DNA of 64,000 nucleotides from Micromonospora sonchi (GCF_014646235.1 NZ_BMNB01000015.1:105396-169395), one strand, 5' to 3'; counted from the stretch's first letter, positions 49,270-58,523 are shown. Numbers and translations are program-made. Notes: generated from the letters alone by a model not told the origin.

Positions 49270-50214
49270 ATGCCCTGGACCGCGAGCGACCTCGACCGAT
49301 TCGAGGCCTCCAGACCGCGCCTGGAGGCCATCGCCTACCGCCTCCTCGGTTCCGCCGGCGAGGCCGAGGATGCCGTGCAGGAAACGTTCCTGCGCTGGCA
49401 GGCCGCCGACGTCGACCGGATCGAAGTCCCCGAGGCCTGGCTGACGAAGGTCCTCACCAATCTGTGCCTCAACCAGCTCACCTCCGCGCGGGCCCGCCGC
49501 GAGACCTATGTGGGCCAATGGCTTCCCGAGCCGCTGCTCTCCGGGGACCCGATGCTCGACCCGGCGGACACCGCCGAGCAGCGCGAATCGGTCTCGTACG
49601 CGGTCCTCACCCTCCTGGAGCGCCTGTCTCCCAACGAGCGGGCGGTGTACGTGTTGCGGGAGGCCTTCGACTACCAGCACCGCGAGATCGCCGAGATCCT
49701 CGACATCACCGAGTCCGCCAGCCAGCAGATCTTCCACCGCGCCAAGAAGCACGTCGCAGACGGCAAGGCCCGTACCGAAATCGACGAAACGGCCGCCCGG
49801 CGGATCGTCGAGGAGTTCCTGGCGGCCGCCACCGGCGGCAAGATCGAGCGGCTCGTGCGTCTGCTCACCGAGGACGCCATCTCGGTCGGCGACGGCGGCG
49901 GGAAGGTCCCGGCCCGCGCCAAGGCGTTCGAGGGCGCCGTCGCGGTCGCGAAGTTCCTGCGAGGGCTGTTCAATCCGAGCGAGGCCAAGCGCGCCCTCCT
50001 CGGCGGCGCGGTCGAGGTCTACGCCTGGACCGCCAACGGGGAACCCGCTGTCGTGGCCGTCGTGGGCGGCCGGGTCATCAGCGTCATGTGCCTGCAGGTC
50101 ACCGCCGAGGGCATCGCCGCGATCCGCAACCAGGTCAACCCCGACAAACTCGAACGCGCGACCGCGCGCTGGGCGGCCGCCGACCACGGAAAGCCCCTGA
50201 TCAACGCCTTCTGA
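49270..50214 (+). CDS. sigJ: ECF41-type sigma factor with C-terminal SnoaL-like domain
   Basis: A 314-residue ECF sigma factor. Sigma2 (residues 8-75; RLLGSAGEAEDAVQETFLRW) and sigma4 (125-180; LSPNERAVYVLREAFDYQHREIAEIL in part) are followed by a SnoaL-like extension of about 110 residues. Two ECF41 landmarks are present: the linker WLPEPL and the C-terminal DGGGK and NPDKL motifs, through which the extension regulates the sigma factor without an anti-sigma. The next gene is a flavin oxidoreductase, the partner type typical of ECF41. Start ATG 49270. SigJ is used as the common actinobacterial name for this architecture. Confidence 0.9.
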   Translation: MPWTASDLDRFEASRPRLEAIAYRLLGSAGEAEDAVQETFLRWQAADVDRIEVPEAWLTKVLTNLCLNQLTSARARRETYVGQWLPEPLLSGDPMLDPADTAEQRESVSYAVLTLLERLSPNERAVYVLREAFDYQHREIAEILDITESASQQIFHRAKKHVADGKARTEIDETAARRIVEEFLAAATGGKIERLVRLLTEDAISVGDGGGKVPARAKAFEGAVAVAKFLRGLFNPSEAKRALLGGAVEVYAWTANGEPAVVAVVGGRVISVMCLQVTAEGIAAIRNQVNPDKLERATARWAAADHGKPLINAF

Positions 50215-50308
50215 TCGCTATGTGAGGTGCTTCATATCGCGTTCCTGTCAGGAAACGGCGGGCCGTCCGGTTCAGGTGGCAAACCCGCGGCATGACAGGA
50301 GCAAAGAA

Positions 50309-51505
50309 ATGCAGCACCGCATCATCGTCCTCGGAGCCGGATACGCCGGAGCCATCGCCGCCGGTCGCCTCGCCAAGCGGCTCCACCGCAAGGACGTCGC
50401 CATCACCCTCGTCAACGCCGAGCCCGACTTCGTCGAACGCGTCCGCATGCACCAGCTGGCGGCCGGCCAGGACCTCGAGGCCCGGCCACTCAGCGAAATG
50501 TTCGCGGGCACCGGCGTCGAACTGAGGCTCGCAAAGGCCACCGGCGTTGACGTCGACCGCAAGACCGTCGCCATCATCGACGCGATCGGTGCCCGAGAAC
50601 TCGCCTATGACACGCTCGTCTACGCCCTCGGCAGTGGTTGGAACACCAGAGGCGTCCCCGGGGCCGCCGAGCACGCCTACGAGATCGCCAGCCGTCCCGG
50701 AGCACTCCGGCTGCAGGAACGCCTGGCCCGCCTCGACGCCGGGCAGACCGTGCTCGTCGTCGGCGGCGGTCTCACCGGCCTGGAGGCCGCGACCGAGATC
50801 GCCGAGGCCCGCCCGGACCTCGACGTCGCCCTCGCCGCCCGCGGCGGCCTCGGCGATTGGCTCTCGCCCAAGGGCCGCGAGCACCTGCGGAAGGTCTTCG
50901 ACAAGCTCGGGATCACCGTGCACGAGCGGGCCGCCGTCACCGGTGTCGAGGCCGATCGCGTCACCACCGCCGACGGCAAGGCCATCCCGGCCGCGGTCAC
51001 CGTGTGGACCACCGGCTTCGCGGTCCACCCGATCGCGAAGGCGACCGCCCTGGAGGTCAGCGACAACGGCCAGATCGTCGTCGACGGGACCATGCGCTCG
51101 GTCTCCCACCCGGAGGTGTACGCCGTCGGCGACGCCGCCATGGTGATGGGCCCCGGGGACAAGCCGCTGCGGATGGCGTGTGCCTCAGGAGGTCCGACCG
51201 CGTGGCAGGCCGCCGACGGAATCGCAGCGCGCCTGACCGGCGGGAAGCTCCCGAACGTGCCGATCCGCTACTTCAATCAGTGCATCTCACTGGGCCGCAA
51301 GGAAGGTCTGATCCAGTACGTCACCGCCGACGATCGCGCCGTGCGGTCGGTCCTGACCGGACGCCTCGCCGCCATCTACAAGGAACTGGTCTGCAAGGGC
51401 GCCGCCTGGGCAGTCGCCCACCCGACGGTCGGGCTGCCGACCCGGCGCCGCCACATTATGCAGAAACGGGCTGCGGCGGGCTCAGCCGTCAAGACGCTGG
51501 CGTAG
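50309..51505 (+). CDS. FAD/NAD(P)H oxidoreductase (NDH-2-like), ECF41 partner
   Basis: A 398-residue pyridine-nucleotide disulphide-family flavoprotein without a redox-active Cys pair. The FAD-binding GAGYAG is near residue 8, the NAD(P)-binding VVGGGLTGLEAA near 150, and the second FAD motif YAVGDAA near 270. It resembles type II NADH dehydrogenases and related oxidoreductases linked to ECF41 sigma genes, which they control. ATG 50309 with AGGAG upstream is chosen; the frame is open to 50222 but that part is not flavoprotein-like. Confidence 0.88.
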   Translation: MQHRIIVLGAGYAGAIAAGRLAKRLHRKDVAITLVNAEPDFVERVRMHQLAAGQDLEARPLSEMFAGTGVELRLAKATGVDVDRKTVAIIDAIGARELAYDTLVYALGSGWNTRGVPGAAEHAYEIASRPGALRLQERLARLDAGQTVLVVGGGLTGLEAATEIAEARPDLDVALAARGGLGDWLSPKGREHLRKVFDKLGITVHERAAVTGVEADRVTTADGKAIPAAVTVWTTGFAVHPIAKATALEVSDNGQIVVDGTMRSVSHPEVYAVGDAAMVMGPGDKPLRMACASGGPTAWQAADGIAARLTGGKLPNVPIRYFNQCISLGRKEGLIQYVTADDRAVRSVLTGRLAAIYKELVCKGAAWAVAHPTVGLPTRRRHIMQKRAAAGSAVKTLA

Positions 51506-51891
51506 CGCACAAAGCGGAGCGGGCGCCCTCGATGCTGCCGTTGCCGGGGTGCACCGCCCGCGCGACCATGCCGCTCGCCTGGCTCCTCAACACCAGCCCA
51601 ACGGAGCAGAACCTCGACTGACCGGAAGCCACCTCATCGAGGGTCAGTCCTCGGAGTCGTCAAGTCCCTCGTCAAGAGGCGAAGCGGAAGAGTCACGCTG
51701 GACCGGGGCCGGTGTAGGCAGGACACCGAGACCGACCCGTTCCAGAGCGCTGCGATGGACCTCAACCGTGAGTCCATTTTCAGCGCTCTGCTCATCCGGC
51801 TCGTGGCCACCCGGCGAGGCAAACTTCCTTGGACGCCGCGTTAGCATCGATGCGGCGCGAGCGGGCCACTGCCCGCCTGAAGGGGAGGCCA
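51506..51891. other. non-coding or decayed stretch
   Basis: No confident gene. A plus-strand frame ends TMPLAWLLNTSPTEQNLD at 51621 like the tail of a protein but has no credible beginning, and a minus-strand frame of about 85 codons (51644-51904) has mixed composition. GC is visibly lower (roughly 60 percent) than in the neighbours, which fits old gene decay or foreign DNA. Confidence 0.4.
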
Positions 51892-52341
51892 GTGGCGGCG
51901 ACACGGATATCGCTCCGGCGGTGGGCCGGCGTGCCCAGATGGGTTCGGGTTGTGGTGTTCGCCGCTGTCGGTGTCTTCGCGTACGGCGGGATCGTTCACC
52001 TGGGCGACCTGCTCGGGGTCCGGCCGGGTGGTCCTAACCTGTCCATGCCCATCTGGCTGATGTGGTATTTCGCCTCGCTGACCGTCTTCGATCCGCTCGC
52101 GGCGCTGTTGCTGGCGCTGCGTCGGATCGAAGGGCTGCTGCTCGGCTGTGTCGTGCTCGCCAGCGACGCGGTGGCGAACGGGTATGCCAACTACGTGCTG
52201 GACAGCGCTCCGGGGGTCACGCTCGGCCGGATCGGGCAAGCGATCATCACGGCTCTCGCGGTCGCCCTTATCGCGGCGGCGCCGAGGGCTTCGCCCTGGC
52301 TGCATCGGCCGGGACGTTTCCGGCCAGATCGGACCGTTTGA
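51892..52341 (+). CDS. small four-segment membrane protein
   Basis: A 149-residue hypothetical membrane protein with four hydrophobic stretches (VVVFAAVGVFAYGGIVHL, IWLMWYFASLTVFDPLAALLL in pieces, LLLGCVVLASDAVA, and IITALAVALIAAA). No family is recognised. The start GTG 51892 has GGGGAGG just upstream; the longer frame from 51829 lacks a site. It is convergent with the helicase gene. Confidence 0.7.
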   Translation: MAATRISLRRWAGVPRWVRVVVFAAVGVFAYGGIVHLGDLLGVRPGGPNLSMPIWLMWYFASLTVFDPLAALLLALRRIEGLLLGCVVLASDAVANGYANYVLDSAPGVTLGRIGQAIITALAVALIAAAPRASPWLHRPGRFRPDRTV

Positions 52342-52433
52342 CCGTCGGCAACGCGAGCACCTGCGAGACGGGCTCTTCCACGACGAGGTGCTGTGGCAGA
52401 AGGAGCGCGAACTGTGCCCTGAGGGCACCTGCG

Positions 52434-54581
52434 TCAACGCGCGGCGGCGAACGCCAGGAACGGGCTGGGCTGCCCGCTCCAGGACACGTGCAGCGCCTCC
52501 CGCGCCCGGGTGCTCGCCACGAACAGCAGGCACCGCTCCCGAAGCAGGTCGCTCGCGTGCTGCATCGGGTCCACGTCGGCCGGCGTGACCTCCTTGGCGA
52601 ACGGCACCGCCCGCGCCGTCACGCCGACGACCGCCACACAGCGGAACTCCAGCCCTTTCATCGCGTGCATGGTGGCCAGCCGGACCCCGTCGACATCCGT
52701 TCCAGGCTGGTCCCGAACCCGGATCGCCGGGATCCCGGCGGCGGCCAACTCCTCCTGCACGCTGCTCAGCGTGGTGTTGAACCGGGCGCACACCGCGATC
52801 TCGCTCGCCGCCACACCCTGCTTGAGCCACTCCCCCACCCGGTCCACCAGCGCGACGATCTCGGCCTGGCTCGTCGGATACCCGGCGGCATGGGGTTGCT
52901 TGCCGTGCAGCAGCGACCGGTAGCCGGTGAGGCTGTCCTCGCCCTCGCCGCCGAGTTCCTCGACCCGCGATCCGACGAGCACCCTGGTGGACCAGGAGAG
53001 GATCTCCTCGGTGCTGCGGTAGTTGACGCGCAGCCGGCTGCTGCGCCCGGTGACCGAGATGCCGAGCGCGGCCAGCGAAACCCGGGAGTCGTAGATTCGC
53101 TGGTGCGGGTCGCCGGTGATGAACAGGTCGTCGGGGCCGGGTGGCACAGCGGCGCGCAGCACCCGCCACTGTGCCGGATGCAGGTCCTGCGCCTCGTCGA
53201 CCACCACGTGGTCGTACCCGTGCTCGGTGAGGTCGGCGTCGCCGAGCAGGTCCGCCGCCCGCGCGCAGATCTGGAGGTGGGTGGCGGTGCCGGCGGCCGA
53301 CAGCTCGGCGGTGAACATCTCCACGGCCTCCCACACCCGGTCGCGCTGCCGGGGGCCCAGCGCGGAGCCGCGGCCACGCCGACTCGCGGCACGGTACGCC
53401 TCGCGGTCGCGTACGTCGTGGCCGAGGATGACGTGCCGGAACTCCTGGGCCAGGAACTGCTCGGTCCAGGGCAGCGTTAGCCTGCGGCACACCCGGCGCC
53501 AGACCTGCCGCTCGTCGACGTCCCCGATCGGGCTCGGCACCCGGCCGGCGAGGGCCCGCATGGTGCGGTTGGCGAAGGCGTTCACCGTGGTCACCTCCAC
53601 CCGCGCCAACTGTTTCTCGTCGGCGAGCAGCAGCGCCAGGTTCTCCTGCAGGCTGGCGGCCAGGGCGTTGGTGTACGTGGTGAGCAGCACCCGACTGTTC
53701 GGCGTACGGGAAAGCAGGTGCTTGACCCGGTGCAGCGCCGCCACCGTCTTCCCGGTGCCCGGCCCGCCGGTCACCTGCGCCGGACCGTGGTACGAGATCC
53801 GGTACGCGACCCGCCGCTGCGACGGGTGCAGGAACACCCGCCAGGCGGCGAACGGTTTGTCGAGGACCTCGGCCAGTTCGTCTGGGCTGGTGACCAGGGT
53901 GATCCGGCTGGTTGTGTTCGCGATCGCGATCTCCAGGCTGTCGCTCGCCTCCGGCGTCGCGGCGGCCGGCCGACGCACGGTCACCACGTCGCGGTGGACC
54001 TCGTCCGGGGTGAAGCCCTCGGCGAGGTACTGCAACACCTCGAACTGGTCCTCCGGCAGCAGCGTGCCGAACGCCTCCAGCTGTGGTTTGTCGACGATCG
54101 TGCGTACCGCCCGCAGCACCTGGTCGTCGATGCCGAGGTCGCGCAGCACGGTGTCGGAGTGTTTGGCGAACAGCAGGCGCGGCGCCTGCGCGGCGGCCTT
54201 CTCCAGCGCCGGGGTGAGCTGCTCGATGGCGACGACGTTGCGGACCTCCAGGGCCCGGGTCGCGCTGTTCACCGTGTAGAGCCGCTTCGCGGCCCACCCG
54301 TACGCGTCATCGTGCGGCACCACGTTGAGCAGCAGGAACGTGTCGCTGCCGTCGTCGGGCGCGAGCACCACGCCACGCCAGAAGTCGGTGATCCGGATGG
54401 TCCGCATCCGCGGGTCCCGCGCGTTGTTCACCGACTCCAGGTGCAGTCCCTTGTCGGCGTGCAGCTCGGCGACGGTGAGCCGTTGGAACTTCTCCATCGC
54501 CTTGCGTACGCCGGCCTTGACCGGCTTCTCCAGCACGTCATAGCTCTGCCAGAAACTGTTGGCGAAGGCGAGCTGCGGCAC
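52434..54581 (-). CDS. UvrD/Rep-like helicase with RelE-like N-terminal domain
   Basis: A 715-residue superfamily 1A helicase. Residues about 20-100 read KAGVRKAMEKFQRL, then RDPRMRTIRITDFWRGVVL, LLLNVVPHDDAYGWA: the pattern of a RelE/ParE toxin fold. Residues 240-715 are the helicase: motif I GGPGTGKTVAAL, motif Ia LLTTYTNALA, motif II VVDEAQDLHPAQW, motif III ITGDPHQRIY, motif IV region RVNYRSTEEI, motif V TMHAMKGLEFRCV and motif VI RCLLFVASTRARE. Start GTG 54581 (VPQLAFANSFW) has GGAGGG upstream. It lies 26 nt after the DUF262 gene on the same strand and is surely co-transcribed; the pairing suggests nucleic-acid surveillance or phage defence. The toxin-fold reading is by eye and less certain than the helicase. 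Confidence 0.87.
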   Translation of the reverse strand: MPQLAFANSFWQSYDVLEKPVKAGVRKAMEKFQRLTVAELHADKGLHLESVNNARDPRMRTIRITDFWRGVVLAPDDGSDTFLLLNVVPHDDAYGWAAKRLYTVNSATRALEVRNVVAIEQLTPALEKAAAQAPRLLFAKHSDTVLRDLGIDDQVLRAVRTIVDKPQLEAFGTLLPEDQFEVLQYLAEGFTPDEVHRDVVTVRRPAAATPEASDSLEIAIANTTSRITLVTSPDELAEVLDKPFAAWRVFLHPSQRRVAYRISYHGPAQVTGGPGTGKTVAALHRVKHLLSRTPNSRVLLTTYTNALAASLQENLALLLADEKQLARVEVTTVNAFANRTMRALAGRVPSPIGDVDERQVWRRVCRRLTLPWTEQFLAQEFRHVILGHDVRDREAYRAASRRGRGSALGPRQRDRVWEAVEMFTAELSAAGTATHLQICARAADLLGDADLTEHGYDHVVVDEAQDLHPAQWRVLRAAVPPGPDDLFITGDPHQRIYDSRVSLAALGISVTGRSSRLRVNYRSTEEILSWSTRVLVGSRVEELGGEGEDSLTGYRSLLHGKQPHAAGYPTSQAEIVALVDRVGEWLKQGVAASEIAVCARFNTTLSSVQEELAAAGIPAIRVRDQPGTDVDGVRLATMHAMKGLEFRCVAVVGVTARAVPFAKEVTPADVDPMQHASDLLRERCLLFVASTRAREALHVSWSGQPSPFLAFAAAR

Positions 54582-54607
54582 GGGCGAACCCTCCGGGTGG
54601 TGGGAAC

Positions 54608-57151
54608 CTACTCGGTGAAGAGCGAGGCCGGGGTGGGCGTTTGCGCCTGGTCGTAGAACCAGCTCAGGTGATCGAGCAGCGCCTCGCGGGCACCGGCGTC
54701 GGTGAGGACGGTGAGGGGAAAGCCCGGGCGCAGAGCGATCTTCGCGGCGGGGATGTCCACACCCGGTAGGTCGTTCAGCCGCTGGCGCAGCTCTTCCCGC
54801 AGGGTGATGTCGTCGAACGGCGTACGCACGTTCAAGTGCTGAAACACGATCTCGAACTTGCCGCTCGGGTAGATCGTCGCCGGCCAGATGTTGCCGAGTT
54901 CGTGTTCCTTGCCGCGCGCCATGAGGAAGCAGGACGTTTCCCCGCCGCTGCCGTAGAGCAGGGTGCCGCCCAGCGTGGTCCATGCGTCGAGTACGACGTG
55001 GATGGCGGTGGCGACCGAGGGGCCTTGCAGGCTGGTCAACTGCTCGATGAACCGGGCTGGGTAGTCGACGTTTCCGACCGGCCGCTGTCGCGGCAGCCGC
55101 TCGGGCAGGTCGTCCGGCGTCACGCCAGCCAGTTGCGCCAGTTCCTCGGTGCCGATGCGCTGGGACTGGTCGGCCCGGCCATGTTCGTCGAACTTGACGC
55201 CCTCCGCGCCCAGCAGCTCACGCGGGTCGTCGGTACGGCCCGGATCAGGCCAACGGAAGTTGGCCGCCACGAGGCCATCGGCCTGCAGAACCCGGTGAGC
55301 GTTCGGGGCCGGGTGTTTGGCCAGCCGGGTGCCCACCGGTAGCGGTGCCGTGCCGATGAGTGCGGCGATGTCGCCGTACGTCGTCCAGGACCCGGCGGGC
55401 AGCTCGGCAAGCGCCTTGTTCATCAGGCCCCACAGGGCATCCGACTGCTCGGCCGCCTGCTCGGTGGGGCCAGGCCAGAGGGTGACGATGCGTGCGGCGA
55501 GGGCGTCGGCCCTGGCGTGGATCTCGGTACGACCCCAGTTTTCCTGTCGGGCGATCTTCTGGTTCAGCTTGATGCCGCTCCTCGCCAGGTCCGCCTGCTT
55601 GAGCGCGAACGACTTGTTGCCGAGTTCCGAGTTGTAGCCGGTGAGGGTCAGATTCCCCAGCGTGTGCACCAGGGCTTCGTGCGCCTCGGCGAAGTTCTCG
55701 TCCGGGCCGAGGTCGGCGGCCAGCATCTGCCGCCACTCGGCCGTCGGGGTTTGCGGCAGGACATGCTCGATGGCCAGGGCATCCGGCTGCACCGGCTCCT
55801 TGCTGCCAAACGACTCCTCCAGCCACTGGAGGATCAGCTTGCGCTGGTGCGCCCGTCCGTTGAGGTAGAACGGAATCGATCGCACCGCAGCCCCAACACT
55901 GGCGTCGCTGGCATAGTGCTTGCGGCCGGTCGACAGGTACGCCCGAACCGCCTCGTCCACCGGCACCTCGGGGCTCATCTCGGTGACGATGCTGAGCAGA
56001 ATCCGGTTGATGTTGGCGGTGGCGCGGCCGATCAGCAGGCGCCGGACGAAGAAGCTCTCCACATACCGCATGGCCGAGGCGACCTGCTCCGAGGTCGCCG
56101 TGCCCTGCTCACGGCGGTCGAGCAGGTGCAGCAGCAGCGGGTAGACGGTGGTCGTGCCCCAGGCGCGCAGCCGCTCCAGCCGCTGCCGTACACCCGCGTC
56201 CTTCTCCTCGGCGGGGTTGAGGATGATCCGTAGTAGCGCACCGAGCTGGCTGAACCGTCGGACCTCCGCCTCGATCTCCTCTTCGGAGCGCAGCCGGTTC
56301 AGCCGGGTTTGCTGGGCGGCGTAGACGTCGGTCTGCTTGACACGCGGGTCACGGTGTACCAGATCGAGCCAGAACAGCAGCACCAGGTCGTCGGGCGCCA
56401 GATGCTCCTGCAATGGCAGCCAGAGGGTCTGGTAGACGGCCTCGCCCCGGGTCGGCAGGCGCATGAAGAGGTAGTTGCGCAGCAGGTCGGCCTGGGACAG
56501 GCGCAGGCCGGTGTTGTTGAGCGACTCGAAGATCCGGTAGACGTTGTCGCCGGCCTGCGCGGTGACCGACACCAGTGCCAGGCCGGAGATGACGGCGTTC
56601 TCGATGCGCTCGATGTCGAGCGGGTCGTCGGGGTCATCGGCGGCGGCCAGTTGCGCGCCGAAGAAGCGGTACGCCTCGCCGATCGGGTCGGCGCCGCCGG
56701 CCTGCGGCGTCGAGTCCACACACGCCAGATAGGCGGCCCGGTTGGCCTGGGTCGGGACGAGCTTCAGCCGCTGCGGCTCCGCCTTGAACGGGTTGACCAG
56801 ATACTGCATGTGGATGCGCTGGTGGTGCTCGGGGCCCTCGTGCCTGGCACGGTGATCGCGGATCGCGCAGAGCAGGATGGTCAGGGTGGTGAGCCGCTGC
56901 TGCCCGTCCACCACCAGGTACTCCGCGACCCCGGCGGGTCCGATGTTCGGGCTGGGCGCCAGCACGAGCGAGCCGATGAAGTGCGTCGCCGTCGGATCCT
57001 CGATCTGGTCGTCGGCAAGCTTGCGGATGTCGTCCCACAGCCGCGTGAGCTGGGTCTTCGACCACGAGTACGTGCGCTGGTAGAGCGGCACCTGATACTG
57101 CTTCGCGCCTTCCAGCAGCTCCCGCAGAATCGTCTCGCGCGCCGCAACCAT
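54608..57151 (-). CDS. GmrSD-like DUF262-DUF1524 nuclease fused to ATL domain
   Basis: An 847-residue protein. Residues about 5-230 are DUF262 (VPLYQRTYSWSKTQL, then VVDGQQRLTTLTILL, the NTP-hydrolysing DGQQR motif). Residues about 440-560 are DUF1524, an HNH-type nuclease (AIEHVLPQT, LGNLTLTGYN). Residues about 580-690 match alkyltransferase-like (ATL/MGMT C-terminal) proteins: SWTTYGDIAALIG, PVGTRLAKHPAPNAHRVL. The acceptor PCHR of MGMT is replaced by PNAHR, so the domain could bind but not repair alkylguanine. Residues 700-847 are an unrecognised domain. GmrSD enzymes cut DNA with modified bases. ATG 57151 has GAGGAG upstream; a 25-codon upstream extension is unlikely. First gene of a two-gene operon with the helicase. 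Confidence 0.87.
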   Translation of the reverse strand: MVAARETILRELLEGAKQYQVPLYQRTYSWSKTQLTRLWDDIRKLADDQIEDPTATHFIGSLVLAPSPNIGPAGVAEYLVVDGQQRLTTLTILLCAIRDHRARHEGPEHHQRIHMQYLVNPFKAEPQRLKLVPTQANRAAYLACVDSTPQAGGADPIGEAYRFFGAQLAAADDPDDPLDIERIENAVISGLALVSVTAQAGDNVYRIFESLNNTGLRLSQADLLRNYLFMRLPTRGEAVYQTLWLPLQEHLAPDDLVLLFWLDLVHRDPRVKQTDVYAAQQTRLNRLRSEEEIEAEVRRFSQLGALLRIILNPAEEKDAGVRQRLERLRAWGTTTVYPLLLHLLDRREQGTATSEQVASAMRYVESFFVRRLLIGRATANINRILLSIVTEMSPEVPVDEAVRAYLSTGRKHYASDASVGAAVRSIPFYLNGRAHQRKLILQWLEESFGSKEPVQPDALAIEHVLPQTPTAEWRQMLAADLGPDENFAEAHEALVHTLGNLTLTGYNSELGNKSFALKQADLARSGIKLNQKIARQENWGRTEIHARADALAARIVTLWPGPTEQAAEQSDALWGLMNKALAELPAGSWTTYGDIAALIGTAPLPVGTRLAKHPAPNAHRVLQADGLVAANFRWPDPGRTDDPRELLGAEGVKFDEHGRADQSQRIGTEELAQLAGVTPDDLPERLPRQRPVGNVDYPARFIEQLTSLQGPSVATAIHVVLDAWTTLGGTLLYGSGGETSCFLMARGKEHELGNIWPATIYPSGKFEIVFQHLNVRTPFDDITLREELRQRLNDLPGVDIPAAKIALRPGFPLTVLTDAGAREALLDHLSWFYDQAQTPTPASLFTE

Positions 57152-57286
57152 GCAGTCGACTCCTCGCTGTGATCTGACCTTGAGTCCGGCAAGACAACCA
57201 GAGCAACAGCGGGCAGGGCAACCCACGAAAGGGGTAAACGGTAAGATGTCGACCTGACCGCGTGTCGGCTTCCCGACAAACGGCGG

Positions 57287-57765
57287 TCAGGCCGACTTCA
57301 ATGCCCCATCGGCGGCGTACGTCGCAATGATCGCGCCCGTGCTGGTCACCTTGCTGTCGACCAGCCGCAGCGGTCGGTGTGCGTTGTCCTCGCGGAAGAG
57401 GCGCTTGCCGCCTCCCACCAGCACCGGGTCGATCATCAGCCGGAGCTCGTCCACCAGATCCAGACCCAGCAGGGTCTGGACGAGCCCGGGGCTGCCAATG
57501 ACATGCAGGTCCCGCCCCGGCTCCGCCTTCAGCCTGCGCACCGCCGCACCGATGTCGCCTGCCAGCAGCGTCGAGTTCGGCCAGCCCAGCGGCTCGGCGA
57601 GGGTCGCCGAGGCGACAAACTTGGGCAACGTGTTGACAGGTCATCGAGGTAGCCGGTATGCCAACCACCGTGCCGGAAGCCACCGGATGAATCCTCATCG
57701 GCATAACTCGGCGCCTGCACCACCCCGTCCAGGGTCACGAACTCGTTTGCGATCACCTTCCGCAC
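57287..57765 (-). pseudogene. DHFR-like (RibD C-terminal) pseudogene with internal deletion
   Basis: The minus strand begins GTG at 57765 after AGGAGG with RKVIANEFVTLDGVVQAPS, GGWHTGYLDDL, the opening of dihydrofolate-reductase-family proteins. The next bases continue in another frame as NTLPKFVASATLAEPLGW, LHVIGSPGLVQTLL, DPVLVGGGKRLF, the C-terminal half. About 50 codons that normally lie between YLDD and NTLPKFV are absent and the frame is lost at about 57,636. This is a clean internal deletion in an otherwise well-kept sequence, so the loss looks recent. A complete relative is at 59751-60314. Confidence 0.8.
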
Positions 57766-57966
57766 CCGCAGCCTCCTACCGGTCGTCGTCCGCCGCTCCA
57801 CCTGCAGGGCGGAGCAGCTCTGTCACCGGCTAGGACGGAGCCAGCCGCCCGACTTCGACATGCAGCACGGGCCAGGGCCCGCCTCCCCGCCACTGCCCTG
57901 TTGTCGGTCTCTCTCCGAACTCCTCTGCGGAGGTGCCTGGCTGGCTCGGCCTCGCGGCCGCAGGCG

Positions 57967-58506
57967 TCACCCGGTCTGCGGTCCACCGCGATCGGCGAGG
58001 TTGCCGAACCAGGTGAGGGCGTGCCGTCCGGAGGCGATGCCGTAGTCCAGAGTCGCTCGCTGGTACGCGGCCACATCGCGGAACTCGGCCGGCACCTCCA
58101 TCGTGTCGAGGTGCTTCTTGAGGGCGGTGAGCTGGGCGAGGTCGGCTGCGGCCCGCTCCTGGATTCGTCGCAGCACCGGTGGGCGATCCGCGGGGTCGAG
58201 CAGGCCCAGGAAGAACAGTCGGGCAAGCGCCGCTGTCTCCAGGTCCGCCCCGCTGAGTTCGCCCGTCATCCAACGGTGGAACTCCTGTCGGCCCGCCTCC
58301 GTGGTGCGGTAGACCTTCTTGCCGCGTCCGCCCGGTTCGGTGCTCGCCACCTCGATCAGATTCTTGTCGAGCAGCGTGTCGAGGGCTCGTTTGATGCTGC
58401 CTGAGCTGGCGCTGTAGAACAGCGCGACGCCCGCCTCGAAGCTTTTGATCAGGCCGTACAGGCTCTGCGGGGCGAGCAGCAGCAGGCCCAGGATCACGTG
58501 TGCCAC
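57967..58506 (-). CDS. PadR-family regulator
   Basis: A 179-residue PadR protein. The N-terminal winged helix is visible (VILGLLLLAPQSLYGLIKSFE, SSGSIKRALDTLLDKNLIEV, GKKVYRTTEAGRQEF, quoted in parts) and the C-terminal half (residues 90-179) is the dimerising helical domain. It starts at GTG 58506, divergent from a serine hydrolase gene whose promoter contains a perfect palindrome; the regulator probably represses it and itself. A short copy of its 3' end lies at 49154-49216. Confidence 0.88.
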   Translation of the reverse strand: MAHVILGLLLLAPQSLYGLIKSFEAGVALFYSASSGSIKRALDTLLDKNLIEVASTEPGGRGKKVYRTTEAGRQEFHRWMTGELSGADLETAALARLFFLGLLDPADRPPVLRRIQERAAADLAQLTALKKHLDTMEVPAEFRDVAAYQRATLDYGIASGRHALTWFGNLADRGGPQTG

Positions 58507-58523
58507 ATCTTGATCCTACTCGG

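Noticed and set aside
48637..50187. 516-codon minus-strand open frame over the sigma factor and MarR-like genes
   Set aside because: It is antisense to two well-supported genes and has no recognisable domain.
50246..50267. ECF41 promoter (TGTCA...CGTC) in front of the oxidoreductase gene
   Set aside because: TGTCAGG and CGTC are present but the spacing (about 11 nt between them) is too short for the ECF41 consensus as I know it.
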